DNA of 64,000 nt from Thermoprotei archaeon (GCA_017857595.1 JAFMCU010000006.1:1-64000), one strand, 5' to 3'; counted from the first letter of the stretch, positions 48,334 through 58,744 are shown. The notes: generated by a model not told the origin, from the sequence alone. A program made the numbers and translations.

Positions 48334-49533
48334 TTGCCAATCATAGGAATTTTAGGTAAGCCTAATTCAGGTAAGACAACATTTTTCAACGCGCTTACAA
48401 TGCAATCTGCAAAAGTTGCGCCATATCCTTTTACAACGATTGAACCAAACAAAGGAATTGCATATGTAAGAGTTGAATGTGTATGCAAGGAATTTAATGT
48501 AAAAGATAATCCGAGAAATTCTGTTTGCGTTGATGGAATTAGATATGTGCCAGTTGAGCTAATCGATGTAGCAGGTTTGGTTCAGGATGCATGGAAAGGT
48601 AGAGGACTGGGAAATAAATTTTTAGATGAAATCAGAAAGGCAGATGCTATAATACTTGTTGTTGATGTATCAGGAACAACAGATTCTGAAGGAAGGATTG
48701 TAAAGCCTGGAACTTATGATCCAATAAATGAACCTGAAATGATTTTCAATGAATTATTAATGTGGGTTTTTAACAATTTAAAAGAAGAAATTGAAAAGGA
48801 TTTGAGAAAAATACAGAGACTAGATTACAATGAAAATGTTCAAATTTTAGAACGTTATCTAAGTGGATTTTCTTTAAAGAGAAAACAAATTGCAAACGCA
48901 TTAATTAAATCTAGGCTTGAAAAGAAAAAAGTTGCTGAATGGAGTGAAGAAGAGATTAGGAATTTTTGCAAAGAATTACTTTTATCGTCCAAGCCATTTC
49001 TGATAGCAGCTAATAAAATAGACCTGCCAACTTCAAACGAAAATTATAAAAGAATGAAAGAAAAATACAAAGATTTCATTATTATACCTACTTCAGCTGA
49101 ATCTGAACTTGCTTTAAGGAAAGCAAAGGAAAACAAAATGATTGAATATAATGATGGTAAAATTAGAATATTAAAAGAGATTGATGAAAAGCAAAGGAAA
49201 GCTTTAGAATACATTCAAAAAAACGTTTTAGAAAAATATGGTTCAACAGGTGTGCAAGAAGCATTAGAAGCATGTTATTTCAAACTCTTAAACTACGTAG
49301 CTGTGTTTCCTGTAGAAGATCAAAATAAACTTACAGATCATGAAGGTAATGTTTTGCCAGATGTTTTCTTAGTTCCAAGCGATATGAATGTAAGAGATTT
49401 TGCGTCAGAATACATTCATACAGAACTTGGTAAATATTTCTTATATGCAATCGATGTGCGTAAAAAACAAAAACTAGGTGAAGATTATATTTTGAAACAT
49501 AGAGATGTAATTAAAATTGTTTCTTCAAAATGA
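48334..49533 (+). CDS. ychF: YchF/OBG-family GTP-binding protein (TTG start)
   Basis: GILGKPNSGKTTFFNALT, LIDVAGLVQDAWKGRGLGNKFLDEIRKADA, NKIDLP, TGS-like C-terminus. Confidence 0.93.
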   Translation: MPIIGILGKPNSGKTTFFNALTMQSAKVAPYPFTTIEPNKGIAYVRVECVCKEFNVKDNPRNSVCVDGIRYVPVELIDVAGLVQDAWKGRGLGNKFLDEIRKADAIILVVDVSGTTDSEGRIVKPGTYDPINEPEMIFNELLMWVFNNLKEEIEKDLRKIQRLDYNENVQILERYLSGFSLKRKQIANALIKSRLEKKKVAEWSEEEIRNFCKELLLSSKPFLIAANKIDLPTSNENYKRMKEKYKDFIIIPTSAESELALRKAKENKMIEYNDGKIRILKEIDEKQRKALEYIQKNVLEKYGSTGVQEALEACYFKLLNYVAVFPVEDQNKLTDHEGNVLPDVFLVPSDMNVRDFASEYIHTELGKYFLYAIDVRKKQKLGEDYILKHRDVIKIVSSK

Positions 49534-49589
49534 TAAAAATTTAAAAAATTTTATACTATTTAAATATTATTCTATAATATATTTTTAGA

Positions 49590-50336
49590 GTGGAACAGGA
49601 ATTAAAAAAGAAAATAATCGATTTACTAATAAAGGACGAAGAATTTAGATATGCTATACTAGGAATACTGGAAATTTCAGATGTAACAAAGAGACTGGAT
49701 TTCTTAATTGAAAATAATAAAAAAATTTGGGAAGAAATTAGGTCTTTAAATGAAAGTCAAAATAAACTTTGGGAAAGCCAGATTAAGCTTTGGGAAAGTC
49801 AAAATAAACTTTGGGAAGAAGTTAAAGCTTTAAGAGAAGGACAAAATAAGCTATGGGAAGTAGTTCTTGAACATTCGCATAAAATAGATATATTGTCAAC
49901 AGAAATTTACAAGCTAAAATTAATTTTAGAAGAAATGCGTGGAGAAAGAGGTATTCCTTTTGAAAGATTAATTCTAAGCTTGTATAGCGATGCATTAAAA
50001 AAATTTGGAATATTTTATGAAAAAGTAGAGAAAAAGAAATTCATAGATAAAAGGGGAATAATAAGAGAAGTGGGAAGAGAAGTTGATGTAGATATTTATA
50101 TTCATAACGATAAACGTTTTTTAATTGAAGTAAAAGCTTATTCTGATGATGAAGATGATGTTTGGAAAACCCTTAAAAGAGCTCAATTATTGAAAGAAGA
50201 TTATAATTTAGACGTTCAGCCTGTAATTGTAGCTATCTCAATTGAAAAATCGGTATTAAATTTAGCAAAAGAGAAAAACGTTATAGTTATCTATGGTGAT
50301 GTAACAAATTTTAAAGAGAAATACAAAGAAGATTAG
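49590..50336 (+). CDS. Coiled-coil protein with C-terminal PD-(D/E)XK-like nuclease domain (DUF3782-type)
   Basis: Repeated ESQNKLWESQIKLWESQNKLWEE; C-terminal VGREVDVDIYIHNDKRFLIEVKAYSDD resembles D..ExK. Confidence 0.75.
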   Translation: MEQELKKKIIDLLIKDEEFRYAILGILEISDVTKRLDFLIENNKKIWEEIRSLNESQNKLWESQIKLWESQNKLWEEVKALREGQNKLWEVVLEHSHKIDILSTEIYKLKLILEEMRGERGIPFERLILSLYSDALKKFGIFYEKVEKKKFIDKRGIIREVGREVDVDIYIHNDKRFLIEVKAYSDDEDDVWKTLKRAQLLKEDYNLDVQPVIVAISIEKSVLNLAKEKNVIVIYGDVTNFKEKYKED

Positions 50337-50944
50337 CTTATATATTTAGTTAAGACTTTACTTTTAATCAGTTCAAATTTTTTCAAAGGATATATCTTTT
50401 TAGCTGCAGCATTCAGCTCTGCACTAACATTACCTAAGAATGTTTTTGAAATAAGCTCGTCTAAGCTTACATTGCTAAGTAATTCCTCAAATTTTTTAGT
50501 AACAGCTTTTCTTATTTCACTTTCAACCGAGTGGCCAACATGCTTTGCTGTTATAGCGAGTGCCTGCAATCTGCAATGTATGTTGTCTGTTGTATATACA
50601 TCATAGAACGTATCTACTCTTGACGTACCTGGCCTTACAAGGCTTCTTACGTAATCTCTAGTCATCTCATGTCCTTTAAATTTCGAGTATGCTTCATAAC
50701 CGTCTACTTTTATTATTTGAAACTTTAATTTAATGTATTGAAAATAAATGTTATTCTGATCATCCAAAAGGTCAGCAAGCGTAGTTTCAACCGTTCTTTT
50801 TAGAATGCTATCAGGGGTTTTTCCTAAAATTTGCGCAATGACTTTATCTTTAAATACCGAGTTAGCATGTACATTGTAAACATAAACTGGAGCCTTTTTT
50901 GAAGATTTACTCATTTTTAATACCCTTATTAAATGTTTTTTCAA
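50333..50944 (-). CDS. rps3ae: Ribosomal protein S3Ae
   Basis: KLKFQIIKVDGYEAYSKFKGHEMTRDYVRSLVRPGTSRVD; KIYPLKKFELIKSKVL. Confidence 0.9.
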   Translation of the reverse strand: MKKHLIRVLKMSKSSKKAPVYVYNVHANSVFKDKVIAQILGKTPDSILKRTVETTLADLLDDQNNIYFQYIKLKFQIIKVDGYEAYSKFKGHEMTRDYVRSLVRPGTSRVDTFYDVYTTDNIHCRLQALAITAKHVGHSVESEIRKAVTKKFEELLSNVSLDELISKTFLGNVSAELNAAAKKIYPLKKFELIKSKVLTKYIS

Positions 50945-51158
50945 TTAAAGATATAAGCCTTAGAATCTCCTCTATCGTAGACTGAAATCTGTTTATATTT
51001 AACGATTCGATTTCCATATATACTCTTTTTTCTTTTACATCCATTTTTAATTTTAAATCTTTCGGTATATTTATATTATCTGGCAACAGTGAGTTAAATA
51101 GATTTTCTGCCATTTCCTTTGTTTTTAAATTTATTTCAATAAAGGCTGAACAGATCAT
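50907..51158 (-). CDS. KEOPS subunit Pcc1-like
   Basis: 83-aa ORF: FNSLLPDNINIPKDLKLKMDVKEKRVYMEIESLNINRFQSTIEEILRLISLIEK; conserved neighbourhood. Confidence 0.75.
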   Translation of the reverse strand: MICSAFIEINLKTKEMAENLFNSLLPDNINIPKDLKLKMDVKEKRVYMEIESLNINRFQSTIEEILRLISLIEKTFNKGIKNE

Positions 51159-52498
51159 AACGATGAATCCAATTCATCAATAAATTTTTTGACCAGGCTT
51201 TTTGGAATTATCGCTCCTGCCGAGTTTACATGACCTCCTCCTTTACAATTAATTTTTTTAGCGACAGTCTTAACCAATTCTCCAATATTTACATTGTTAA
51301 AATTTCCTTTTAGCCTGATTGAGACTTTACAATTATCGTTAAGCGTTGTAGATATCATGATAAGAGGTTTTTTTGATATATTTGAAGATGCAAATAAAGA
51401 TGAAAAATCGCCAGTCAATCTTGCAATGCTAAAATCGTTTAAATCTATATAAGCAATATTGTTAAATTCTTTTACTCTGTTCAAGATTATTTCAGAAAAC
51501 TTTTTAATCTCATTAGAATAATTTATTAAAGATTCTTCAAATCCTTCTTTTATTTCTTCAGTTATTAAATTCCTAATAATCGTATCATATTTATAGTATC
51601 TTCCGTGGTAATTCAATATCTTTGCTAAACTTCTTAAATTTTTTATCTTACCAAATCCTGTAACTTCATAATTTAATCCAAATAGCCTTTCAATGTTATA
51701 AGCTTCATAGGATTCCTTTATAAGCTTCTTAGCTACTTTTTGACATATCCAAAATTGTTCTTTTTCATTTATTTTTCTTAATTCTTTTGATAAAAGTTCA
51801 TTGGGTATACCACAATCGATTAAAAATTTTCTAGATTTTTCAATGTTTCCAAATATAGTTGGTATAAACGGTTCAAAAATATAAGCGAATGTTTTCTCAA
51901 GTGTTTCATTAAAATCTACATAAGAAACAAGACCTAAGTTAGATGAACAAATACCTGCTTCTTCAGCTTCATCGTAAATTTCTTTGTTTAAACCCAAGAA
52001 AAATCTTTTTTCAGCTACATCTTGCTTATCTTCTAGCGCACCTGCTAAAGCAAGAGGAGATAGATAGACTAAAGATTCATCAATGCTTTTAGCTAGAAGA
52101 TATGCAATGCAAGATGAGCATGCGTCTTTGTTACCATCTATTTGAAATAGGTATGGATTAAGTAGCATCATTTGACCATAAATATCGTAATCTAAAATTT
52201 GATGATGATCTATCATAAGAATTCTTTTGTATTTTGAAAGTGTTATTATTTCTTCTGAAATTTGAAAATCGATTAAAATTATTCTATTAAAAGCTGATTC
52301 TTTTACATTTTCCACTTCATCTAAAGAGCTTACTGTTCTGAATACAAAAGGAATTTTTTTATTGTATAGTATTTTTATCAGTATTAAAGCAGCAGATAAA
52401 CCGTCTGTATCATAATGAGAGACAATGAAAATAGGAGAATAGTCTTCCTCAATAAATTCAATAGCTCTTAAGATTTTGCTTTCAAGATTTGATTGCAT
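51155..52498 (-). CDS. RecJ/GAN-like single-strand exonuclease, DHH family
   Basis: VSHYDTDGLSAALIL, MIDHHQI, GGGHVNSAGAII. Confidence 0.9.
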   Translation of the reverse strand: MQSNLESKILRAIEFIEEDYSPIFIVSHYDTDGLSAALILIKILYNKKIPFVFRTVSSLDEVENVKESAFNRIILIDFQISEEIITLSKYKRILMIDHHQILDYDIYGQMMLLNPYLFQIDGNKDACSSCIAYLLAKSIDESLVYLSPLALAGALEDKQDVAEKRFFLGLNKEIYDEAEEAGICSSNLGLVSYVDFNETLEKTFAYIFEPFIPTIFGNIEKSRKFLIDCGIPNELLSKELRKINEKEQFWICQKVAKKLIKESYEAYNIERLFGLNYEVTGFGKIKNLRSLAKILNYHGRYYKYDTIIRNLITEEIKEGFEESLINYSNEIKKFSEIILNRVKEFNNIAYIDLNDFSIARLTGDFSSLFASSNISKKPLIMISTTLNDNCKVSIRLKGNFNNVNIGELVKTVAKKINCKGGGHVNSAGAIIPKSLVKKFIDELDSSL

Positions 52499-52935
52499 TA
52501 CTTTGGTACAAGTATATCATGCTTCCACTCTTGCTTCAATATATTCTCCCTTTTATAATATTTTGCAAGTCTGTTTATTTTAGAGATTATTTCTTCCAAT
52601 CCTCTTTTAGCTCTGTAATCTTTTGGATGCTCTTTTAAATGTTCAATAACATTATTTGCCCTTTTTATTAGATTGGAAAGGTCTTCAGGAAATTCTGGCT
52701 TTAAATTTAATTCTTCCAATATATCTTTCATTTTCTTCCCTAATACATGTTTTACCAAAGGAACACCATACTGATCTCTCAAAATTACTCCTATTGTTGA
52801 AGGCGGTGTTCCTTTCTTAGCCAAATCTGCAATAACTTTTTTTATTGCATCTGGGTCATGAAGTGAAATTAGACCTTCATTGATCCCTACAGGTCTTGTC
52901 GAATGTGATTTGCCCTTTTCTCTGCCTCTTCGCAT
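52498..52935 (-). CDS. rps15: Ribosomal protein S15
   Basis: RGREKGKSHSTRP, PSTIGVILRDQYGVPLVKHVLGKKM. Confidence 0.95.
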   Translation of the reverse strand: MRRGREKGKSHSTRPVGINEGLISLHDPDAIKKVIADLAKKGTPPSTIGVILRDQYGVPLVKHVLGKKMKDILEELNLKPEFPEDLSNLIKRANNVIEHLKEHPKDYRAKRGLEEIISKINRLAKYYKRENILKQEWKHDILVPK

Positions 52936-52971
52936 ATCATTATTTATCTACATTCTTTATTAATAAAATTT

Positions 52972-53538
52972 GTGAAATTTTCAATTGTTTTAATAACTGG
53001 AAATGAAAACAAGTATAGAGAAATAAAAATTTTACTATCTAAATTTAAAATTGAAATTGAAAAATTGGATTTAGATATTCCAGAAATACAGTCCAACGAA
53101 ATTGAAGAAATTATAAGCGATTTTATTAAAAAAGCTTATGAAGAAGTAAGAAAGCCAGTAATTGCTGAAGATTCTGGTTTATTTATAAGAAAACTTAACG
53201 GTTTTCCTGGACCTTATACTTCTTATGTTTATAAAACACTTGGCAATGAAGGGGTTATTAAACTAATGAGGGATATTGAAGATAGATATGCTGAATTTAA
53301 ATGCGCACTTGCCTATAAAGATGATAAATATGAAAAGGTATTTATCGGAATTTCAAAAGGAAAAATTTCAAATGAGATTAGAGGAAAAGGTTGGGGGTTT
53401 GACCCAATATTTATTCCTGAGGAAGCAAGCCTAACTTTTGGAGAAATGAATGTAGAGGAGAAAAATAACTATTCTCACAGAGGAAGAGCAATCAATCTAT
53501 TCATTGAATGGTTCAGGAAAACGTATATGATTGATTAA
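52972..53538 (+). CDS. XTP/dITP diphosphatase (RdgB/HAM1; GTG start)
   Basis: ITGNENKYREIKILL, VIAEDSGLFIRKLNGFPGPYTSYV, GWGFDPIFIPE. Confidence 0.95.
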   Translation: MKFSIVLITGNENKYREIKILLSKFKIEIEKLDLDIPEIQSNEIEEIISDFIKKAYEEVRKPVIAEDSGLFIRKLNGFPGPYTSYVYKTLGNEGVIKLMRDIEDRYAEFKCALAYKDDKYEKVFIGISKGKISNEIRGKGWGFDPIFIPEEASLTFGEMNVEEKNNYSHRGRAINLFIEWFRKTYMID

Positions 53539-54212
53539 AATATTTTAACTCTCCTTCTTTCAGCAATATATCTTCCTCTTCTTCTAATTTCTTTTAACTT
53601 ATTTAAGATTTCACCATGATTTTTCATAAAAATCGAATATCCTTTCATAAAATATTCGAAGCTTTCTTTTGAAAGGCTGCTAAAGCTACTTTCTATGTTT
53701 CTAAGAAATAAGTGAATATCAATCCCTTTGTCTTCAACTCTATTGGAAAATTCAGATAGACCAAAGTCTATTGTACAAATTTTTCCATCATTAAGCATGA
53801 TAAAATTACTTAATGTAACATCTCCATGAACAATATTTATTGAATGAAGTTTACTTAATATTCTTCCTATTTCAAATGAAAATTCTTTATGTTTTTTTGG
53901 AAAAATTTCTTTAAGAATTGTCCCATCAACATATTCCATAATAATGGTCGAATTTTCCAAATCTACATCGTATAAATATGGCACTCGCACGTTTTCTTCT
54001 AAAGAATAATACATTATTTTGGCTTCTTTGATAGTTCTTATTGATCTTATTTTTGAATCTAAAATAGGATGTCTCCAAAGTTTAGGTACACGAACTTTAA
54101 ATATTGCTTGTAAATCAAACCACCTACCTTGCCAAATTTCTGCTTCAGCGCCCTTTTTTATTAATTTGTCTTTAATTATCTCCAAGGTATATCTACTTGA
54201 TCCAATCTCCAC
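53535..54212 (-). CDS. bud32: KEOPS kinase Bud32
   Basis: KKGAEAEIWQ, KVRVPKLWRHPILDSKIR, NIVHGDVTLSNFIML, TIDFGLSEFSNRVEDKGIDIHLF. Confidence 0.95.
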   Translation of the reverse strand: MEIGSSRYTLEIIKDKLIKKGAEAEIWQGRWFDLQAIFKVRVPKLWRHPILDSKIRSIRTIKEAKIMYYSLEENVRVPYLYDVDLENSTIIMEYVDGTILKEIFPKKHKEFSFEIGRILSKLHSINIVHGDVTLSNFIMLNDGKICTIDFGLSEFSNRVEDKGIDIHLFLRNIESSFSSLSKESFEYFMKGYSIFMKNHGEILNKLKEIRRRGRYIAERRRVKIF

Positions 54213-55159
54213 ATAGGCTTTACATAGCTTCTAATTGGATCAATTGTTACCTTATGCATAAAAGCAAGCATACCTGTTAAAGCAATCATTCCTCCATTAT
54301 CTCCTGCATATTCCCTAGGAACAACTTTAAAACTGACGTTCTGGCCCTGTGCTAATTTCTCAAGTTTTTCCTTCAATATTATTGATCTTGAAGTACCACC
54401 GGTTAAAAGAATGGATTTTTTATTTGTATACGCGATTGCTCTTTCTATTGTTTCGCAGAGCATGCTATAAGCATATTCAATAAAGCTTAAAGCTACATCC
54501 TCAACCCTATATCCTTCCTTGATTAACTTCAAAGCAGATGTGATCAAACCTGAGTAAGATACATCTTGACCTTTTACAACTAATGGTAAATCAAGCAATT
54601 GTTTACCTTCCATTGCAAGCTTTTCTACATTAATTAATTCAGGATATTCGACTCCGATCATTCTACCAAAGTAATCAACAGCATTTCCAAGCGCAATATC
54701 TTGTGTCTCTCCAAATATCCTATATCTTCCTTCAACGAATGTTGTTATTATGGTGTTTCCTCCTGCAATATAAACAATTAATGGATCTTCTTCATTGCAT
54801 GCATACCTTGCTATTTCTAAATGTGCTACAGCATGATTTACTGGAACTAGAGACAGTTGGAATTGCAAAGATAAAAACCTAGCAATGGTAGCTCCAGTTC
54901 TCAAACATGGACCTAAGCCAGGACCAAGGGCAATCGCTATAGCGCTTAAATCTTTCATTCTTACATTTGCTAGTTTTAAAGCTTCATTTATAACTTCAGC
55001 AGCATTTTCTGAATGGTGGATTGCAGCTTCTCTAGGATGAATACCCTTTCCTTTAGGAGGGATATATGTAGAGTTAACGTTGGCTAATATATTTAATTTT
55101 TCATCAACGATACCAACACCAAAAGTGTGAGCAGTACTCTCTATACCAAGAAGAAACAT
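54176..55159 (-). CDS. kae1: KEOPS tRNA t6A synthase Kae1
   Basis: LGIESTAHTFGVGIVD, HHSENAAEVI, PVNHAVAHLEIA, SYSGLITSA, TGGTSRS. Confidence 0.97.
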   Translation of the reverse strand: MFLLGIESTAHTFGVGIVDEKLNILANVNSTYIPPKGKGIHPREAAIHHSENAAEVINEALKLANVRMKDLSAIAIALGPGLGPCLRTGATIARFLSLQFQLSLVPVNHAVAHLEIARYACNEEDPLIVYIAGGNTIITTFVEGRYRIFGETQDIALGNAVDYFGRMIGVEYPELINVEKLAMEGKQLLDLPLVVKGQDVSYSGLITSALKLIKEGYRVEDVALSFIEYAYSMLCETIERAIAYTNKKSILLTGGTSRSIILKEKLEKLAQGQNVSFKVVPREYAGDNGGMIALTGMLAFMHKVTIDPIRSYVKPMWRLDQVDIPWR

Positions 55160-55326
55160 TACTTTTTAACTGAAATGAATTCTGTATATCCACACTTCCC
55201 ACAGGACCATCTATCTGGTTGCTTATGCCTAGCCATGAATACTCCGCATCTTGGGCATTTCTTATTTTTTCTTTTAATTGTATTAGTAGAAGGATCCACA
55301 TCAAATATTTTGTGTATATAAGGCAT
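55159..55326 (-). CDS. rps27ae: Ribosomal protein S27ae; absent from ORF track
   Basis: Manual translation [55 protein letters not shown]. Confidence 0.93.
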   Translation of the reverse strand: MPYIHKIFDVDPSTNTIKRKNKKCPRCGVFMARHKQPDRWSCGKCGYTEFISVKK

Positions 55327-55333
55327 CATTCCA

Positions 55334-55696
55334 TCACTTCTTCTCTTTACTCTGTTTTAACTCTAATTTCTTTTTCTTTTTTTCTTCTAATATTTTCTTC
55401 CTTTCTTCTTTATTCTTATGTCTTAAAATTACATGTTCAAGCTCTATTTTTTTGCTATCAAGATCTTTGTATACTAAAGCTATAGAATAAGCCTTTGTTC
55501 CTCCATATCTCGAAATCAACTTTCTGATTATGATTTTTTCAGCGTTTTCATTTAGAAATTTTGCTAAAGCTTCTATTACTTCCTGTCTTTTAGGAAATGG
55601 TTTGTTCTCTAAATTCAACTGAATCATATACTCATCCCTGTTTAAATAGGGATTCTCAAATTTTTCTAAGATTTGAATATCCTTTGGGTCCAACAT
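55334..55696 (-). CDS. rps24e: Ribosomal protein S24e
   Basis: [35 protein letters not shown]...[16 protein letters not shown]. Confidence 0.93.
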   Translation of the reverse strand: MLDPKDIQILEKFENPYLNRDEYMIQLNLENKPFPKRQEVIEALAKFLNENAEKIIIRKLISRYGGTKAYSIALVYKDLDSKKIELEHVILRHKNKEERKKILEEKKKKKLELKQSKEKK

Positions 55697-56265
55697 TAAA
55701 ACATTCTTTGTATCATCTTTCTTAATATAAATCTTTTTCTTTTATTTACAATTACGATTTCAATTCCAAAATTTGGAAGGCCGAATATAACCAATGAATT
55801 ATCATTCTCTTCAATTAATGGAACAATAGCAAGAAGATCTTCCTCCCCATCAACCAAGATAATACAATTATCTTTAACTAATTCTTCTTTAACCTTTAAA
55901 TAATTATCAAGTGATAGCGTGCCTTTAGGGTTTTTTATACGCAGCACTCTGTTGAAAGTGCTTACATCAATTTTTTCATCCAATTTTTTGTTTTCCAAAT
56001 ATCCGTCAATAATTGCAAAATTCACATTTATTTTATTTTCAATAAATGATCTAGTAACAAAATCACCTATAGTAATTATCTTTTTAGGCTTTATTAATTC
56101 TATAATATCTTTAACATGATCCATTTTTTCATTGGGGTATCGAAACAGTGCAATACCAAAAATCTTCTTAAGCTTCCTTCTTAAACTTTTAAATTTTCTT
56201 TTTCGATCTAAATAAAAGATCCTTTCTTTTTTACTCGTTTTGGAAACATCAATAAAATATTTCAT
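55696..56265 (-). CDS. DUF359 family (GTP-dependent dephospho-CoA kinase-type)
   Basis: ITIGDFVTRSFIE, IVDGEEDLLAIVPLI, FGLPNFGIEIV. Confidence 0.85.
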   Translation of the reverse strand: MKYFIDVSKTSKKERIFYLDRKRKFKSLRRKLKKIFGIALFRYPNEKMDHVKDIIELIKPKKIITIGDFVTRSFIENKINVNFAIIDGYLENKKLDEKIDVSTFNRVLRIKNPKGTLSLDNYLKVKEELVKDNCIILVDGEEDLLAIVPLIEENDNSLVIFGLPNFGIEIVIVNKRKRFILRKMIQRMF

Positions 56266-56475
56266 TCATCTTACTTTTATTGCATACATGCCAGGTGTTT
56301 TAATTCCAATAAGCTTAGCTATCTCAGATTCCTCTGGTTTAAAAAGTATAAATATACCACTCCATTCATCTGAAAAATCCTTTCCTTTACAATTTGGGCA
56401 TATTTTTTCTTTTTTTGGTACTAGCATTTTGCAATTTGTACAAGCTTTGAAGCCATAGGTTGCTTTTCTTACCAT
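56266..56475 (-). CDS. spt4: Transcription elongation factor Spt4 / RpoE''
   Basis: KACTNCKMLV...CPNCKGKDFSDEWSGIFILFKPEESEIAKLIGIKTPGMYAIKVR. Confidence 0.92.
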   Translation of the reverse strand: MVRKATYGFKACTNCKMLVPKKEKICPNCKGKDFSDEWSGIFILFKPEESEIAKLIGIKTPGMYAIKVR

Positions 56476-57048
56476 TTATTTCACCTTTTGCAATTTCTCT
56501 ATATCTTCTTTTATCCATTCAGGTTTTCCCAAAAAAGGTTGTCTCATAGTAAAACCTAATTTAAAATTAGAAGAACCAGCTGAATAGCTAACTGTTGTTA
56601 TTCTTGCTCTAACAGGATCGTGTTTAGCGAGTATTCTTTTGGTCTTTTTAGCTACAATTCTATTTCCCTTTTTATCATAACTTACAAAATCATCGATAAT
56701 TTGTGAAATATGAACTAAGCCTTCTATTGGGCCTATTTGTAAGAAAACTCCAAATTCCTTAACATCTACAACTTCAGTATCCACGACTTCTTTTACAGTA
56801 GGTATCCAAGCAAGGAACTCAAATTCAACTTCATTATAAAGAAAACCAGAACGAGAAACAATCACACCGAAGCGAGAAGGTTTGGCAGAAAGGACACAAA
56901 CAATGTATCCAATTTCTTGAATAAATTTATCTTCGTATTTTTCTCTTAAAATAGATAAAACTACTTGTTCAAGGTTTAATTTAGGTTTTAAGTCTTTAGG
57001 AGATATAGCTACAACATCTTTTGTTCCAAATAGTCTAAACAAATTCAA
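56476..57048 (-). CDS. rpoE: RNA polymerase subunit E' (Rpb7)
   Basis: VDTEVVDVKEFGVFLQIGPIEGLVHISQIIDDFV S1 domain. Confidence 0.93.
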   Translation of the reverse strand: MNLFRLFGTKDVVAISPKDLKPKLNLEQVVLSILREKYEDKFIQEIGYIVCVLSAKPSRFGVIVSRSGFLYNEVEFEFLAWIPTVKEVVDTEVVDVKEFGVFLQIGPIEGLVHISQIIDDFVSYDKKGNRIVAKKTKRILAKHDPVRARITTVSYSAGSSNFKLGFTMRQPFLGKPEWIKEDIEKLQKVK

Positions 57049-57107
57049 TCACTCTCTATTGAATTTAATGAGTAATATTAATGATTTTCTACTTTTAAAA
57101 AGTTTTC

Positions 57108-57521
57108 TTAATACCTTAATACAGACAATCTTCCTTTTTCTTTAAGAATAATAACATCTATTCCTTTATTAAAAGCTTTATGAGCAAGTTCTAAATCAGC
57201 GGTTGCTATAACACAATTATTTTTTATTCCTATATTAATTAAATCTAAATCTGTATATTTTTCTTGACTTTCAAAAATTTTATTAAAATTTAAAGATAAT
57301 TTTAAAGCTAAATTTGCCAATCTAGATTTTTTATCTTTACCTACTGATAAAGATTTTAATTCATTTATTACATTTGTCGTTGTTGAGGGAATTAATTTTT
57401 CTCCTAAAAAATTTTCAGATTGAGATATTAAATTTTTACCTAACTTCATCATTTCAAGTAAAAAACTTGTATCAATCAGAAGATATCTCATACAAGTTCG
57501 CCATAACCAACCAGCCTCCAT
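57108..57521 (-). CDS. PIN-domain protein (FCF1/COG1412-like)
   Basis: LLIDTSFLLEM, IPSTTTNVINELKSL, CVIATADLELAHKAF; adjacent to aIF2-gamma. Confidence 0.8.
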   Translation of the reverse strand: MEAGWLWRTCMRYLLIDTSFLLEMMKLGKNLISQSENFLGEKLIPSTTTNVINELKSLSVGKDKKSRLANLALKLSLNFNKIFESQEKYTDLDLINIGIKNNCVIATADLELAHKAFNKGIDVIILKEKGRLSVLRY

Positions 57522-58744
57522 TTACCTTGAATTTTTCTGCTAATTGCTACCTTTGTTTTCAAATCACCGCATACTGGATTACCGAGATTGACTGTCATTG
57601 TATCCTTTTTAACCTGCGTAACAATGCCAATTGTTCTTGCAGGACCGACGTTCAATACAACTTCTTCCTTTAATTTAATGGGTTCTACTTTAATAGGTTC
57701 TTTCGTTCCAACAACTTGCTCAAATAATGTATAACTTACATTTATAGTATTCCAAACCTTTGGCATCCTTCCTGCAAGGCCAACGATGTTTCCTACAAGT
57801 TGATCTGCCTTAGTTAGAGAAGGATCTAAATTTGTTTCAATGCCTATTAGGCCACCAGGCAAAGCTTTTTCTAAATTTAGTTCACCACTTTTCAAATTTA
57901 TAATCTTAGTGTAAAGAGGAACATATTCTGTTTTATTTTCTTTTTTAATTCTATAACCAGGCCTTATTTCTATTTCTTGACCTATCTCAAGCTTACCATG
58001 CACTATGCTTCCGCCTAGAACTCCTCCATGTAAGTCTTTATAATCAGTTCCAGGTTTATTAATATCAAAAGAACGAATGACATATACAAGTGGATCTTTT
58101 GTTTCATCTCTCTTTGGTGTCGGAAAATAGACCTCAAAAGCTTCGATTAATAAGTCTAGATTAGCTTTATGAAGTGCAGATATTGGTATTATGGGAGGAT
58201 TTACCTCGACTAAATAAGAATTTTGTATCATATTTCTAATTTCTTTATAGCTCTCTAATGCTCTTTCTCTAGTTACAACATCCAGTTTATTCTGAACAAT
58301 TATAATATTCTTTAAACCAATAATTTCCATGGCTTTAAGATGTTCCCTTGTTTGTGGTTGCGGAGCTGGTGCGGTTGCATCTATAACAAGAATACCTACA
58401 TCCATCACTGCTGCCCCAGATAACATGGTTGATATTAACATATCATGACCGGGTGCATCAACGAAGGAAACATTTCTCAAAGGTATTAGCTTTGAACCGC
58501 AATGTATGCAATAACCGTTGTTTGATAGAGCATATGTAGTATAATTAGCTGGTGGTAAACATTGTGGACATTTCATTATCGTAGCCGTAGCATATCCAAG
58601 TTTAATGGTTATACCTCTTCTTATTTCTTCAGAATAACGTGCTGTCCAGGTTCCAGTTAATGAATAAACTAAAGTAGTTTTACCATGGTCAACATGACCC
58701 AAAGTTCCTATGTTAATTTGTGGCTGGCCCAGCTCTTTAAACAT
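57488..58744 (-). CDS. Translation initiation factor aIF2 gamma
   Basis: NIGTLGHVDHGKTTLVYSLTGTWTARYSEEIRRGITIKLGYA, FVDAPGHDML, zinc knuckle. Confidence 0.97.
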   Translation of the reverse strand: MFKELGQPQINIGTLGHVDHGKTTLVYSLTGTWTARYSEEIRRGITIKLGYATATIMKCPQCLPPANYTTYALSNNGYCIHCGSKLIPLRNVSFVDAPGHDMLISTMLSGAAVMDVGILVIDATAPAPQPQTREHLKAMEIIGLKNIIIVQNKLDVVTRERALESYKEIRNMIQNSYLVEVNPPIIPISALHKANLDLLIEAFEVYFPTPKRDETKDPLVYVIRSFDINKPGTDYKDLHGGVLGGSIVHGKLEIGQEIEIRPGYRIKKENKTEYVPLYTKIINLKSGELNLEKALPGGLIGIETNLDPSLTKADQLVGNIVGLAGRMPKVWNTINVSYTLFEQVVGTKEPIKVEPIKLKEEVVLNVGPARTIGIVTQVKKDTMTVNLGNPVCGDLKTKVAISRKIQGKWRLVGYGELV

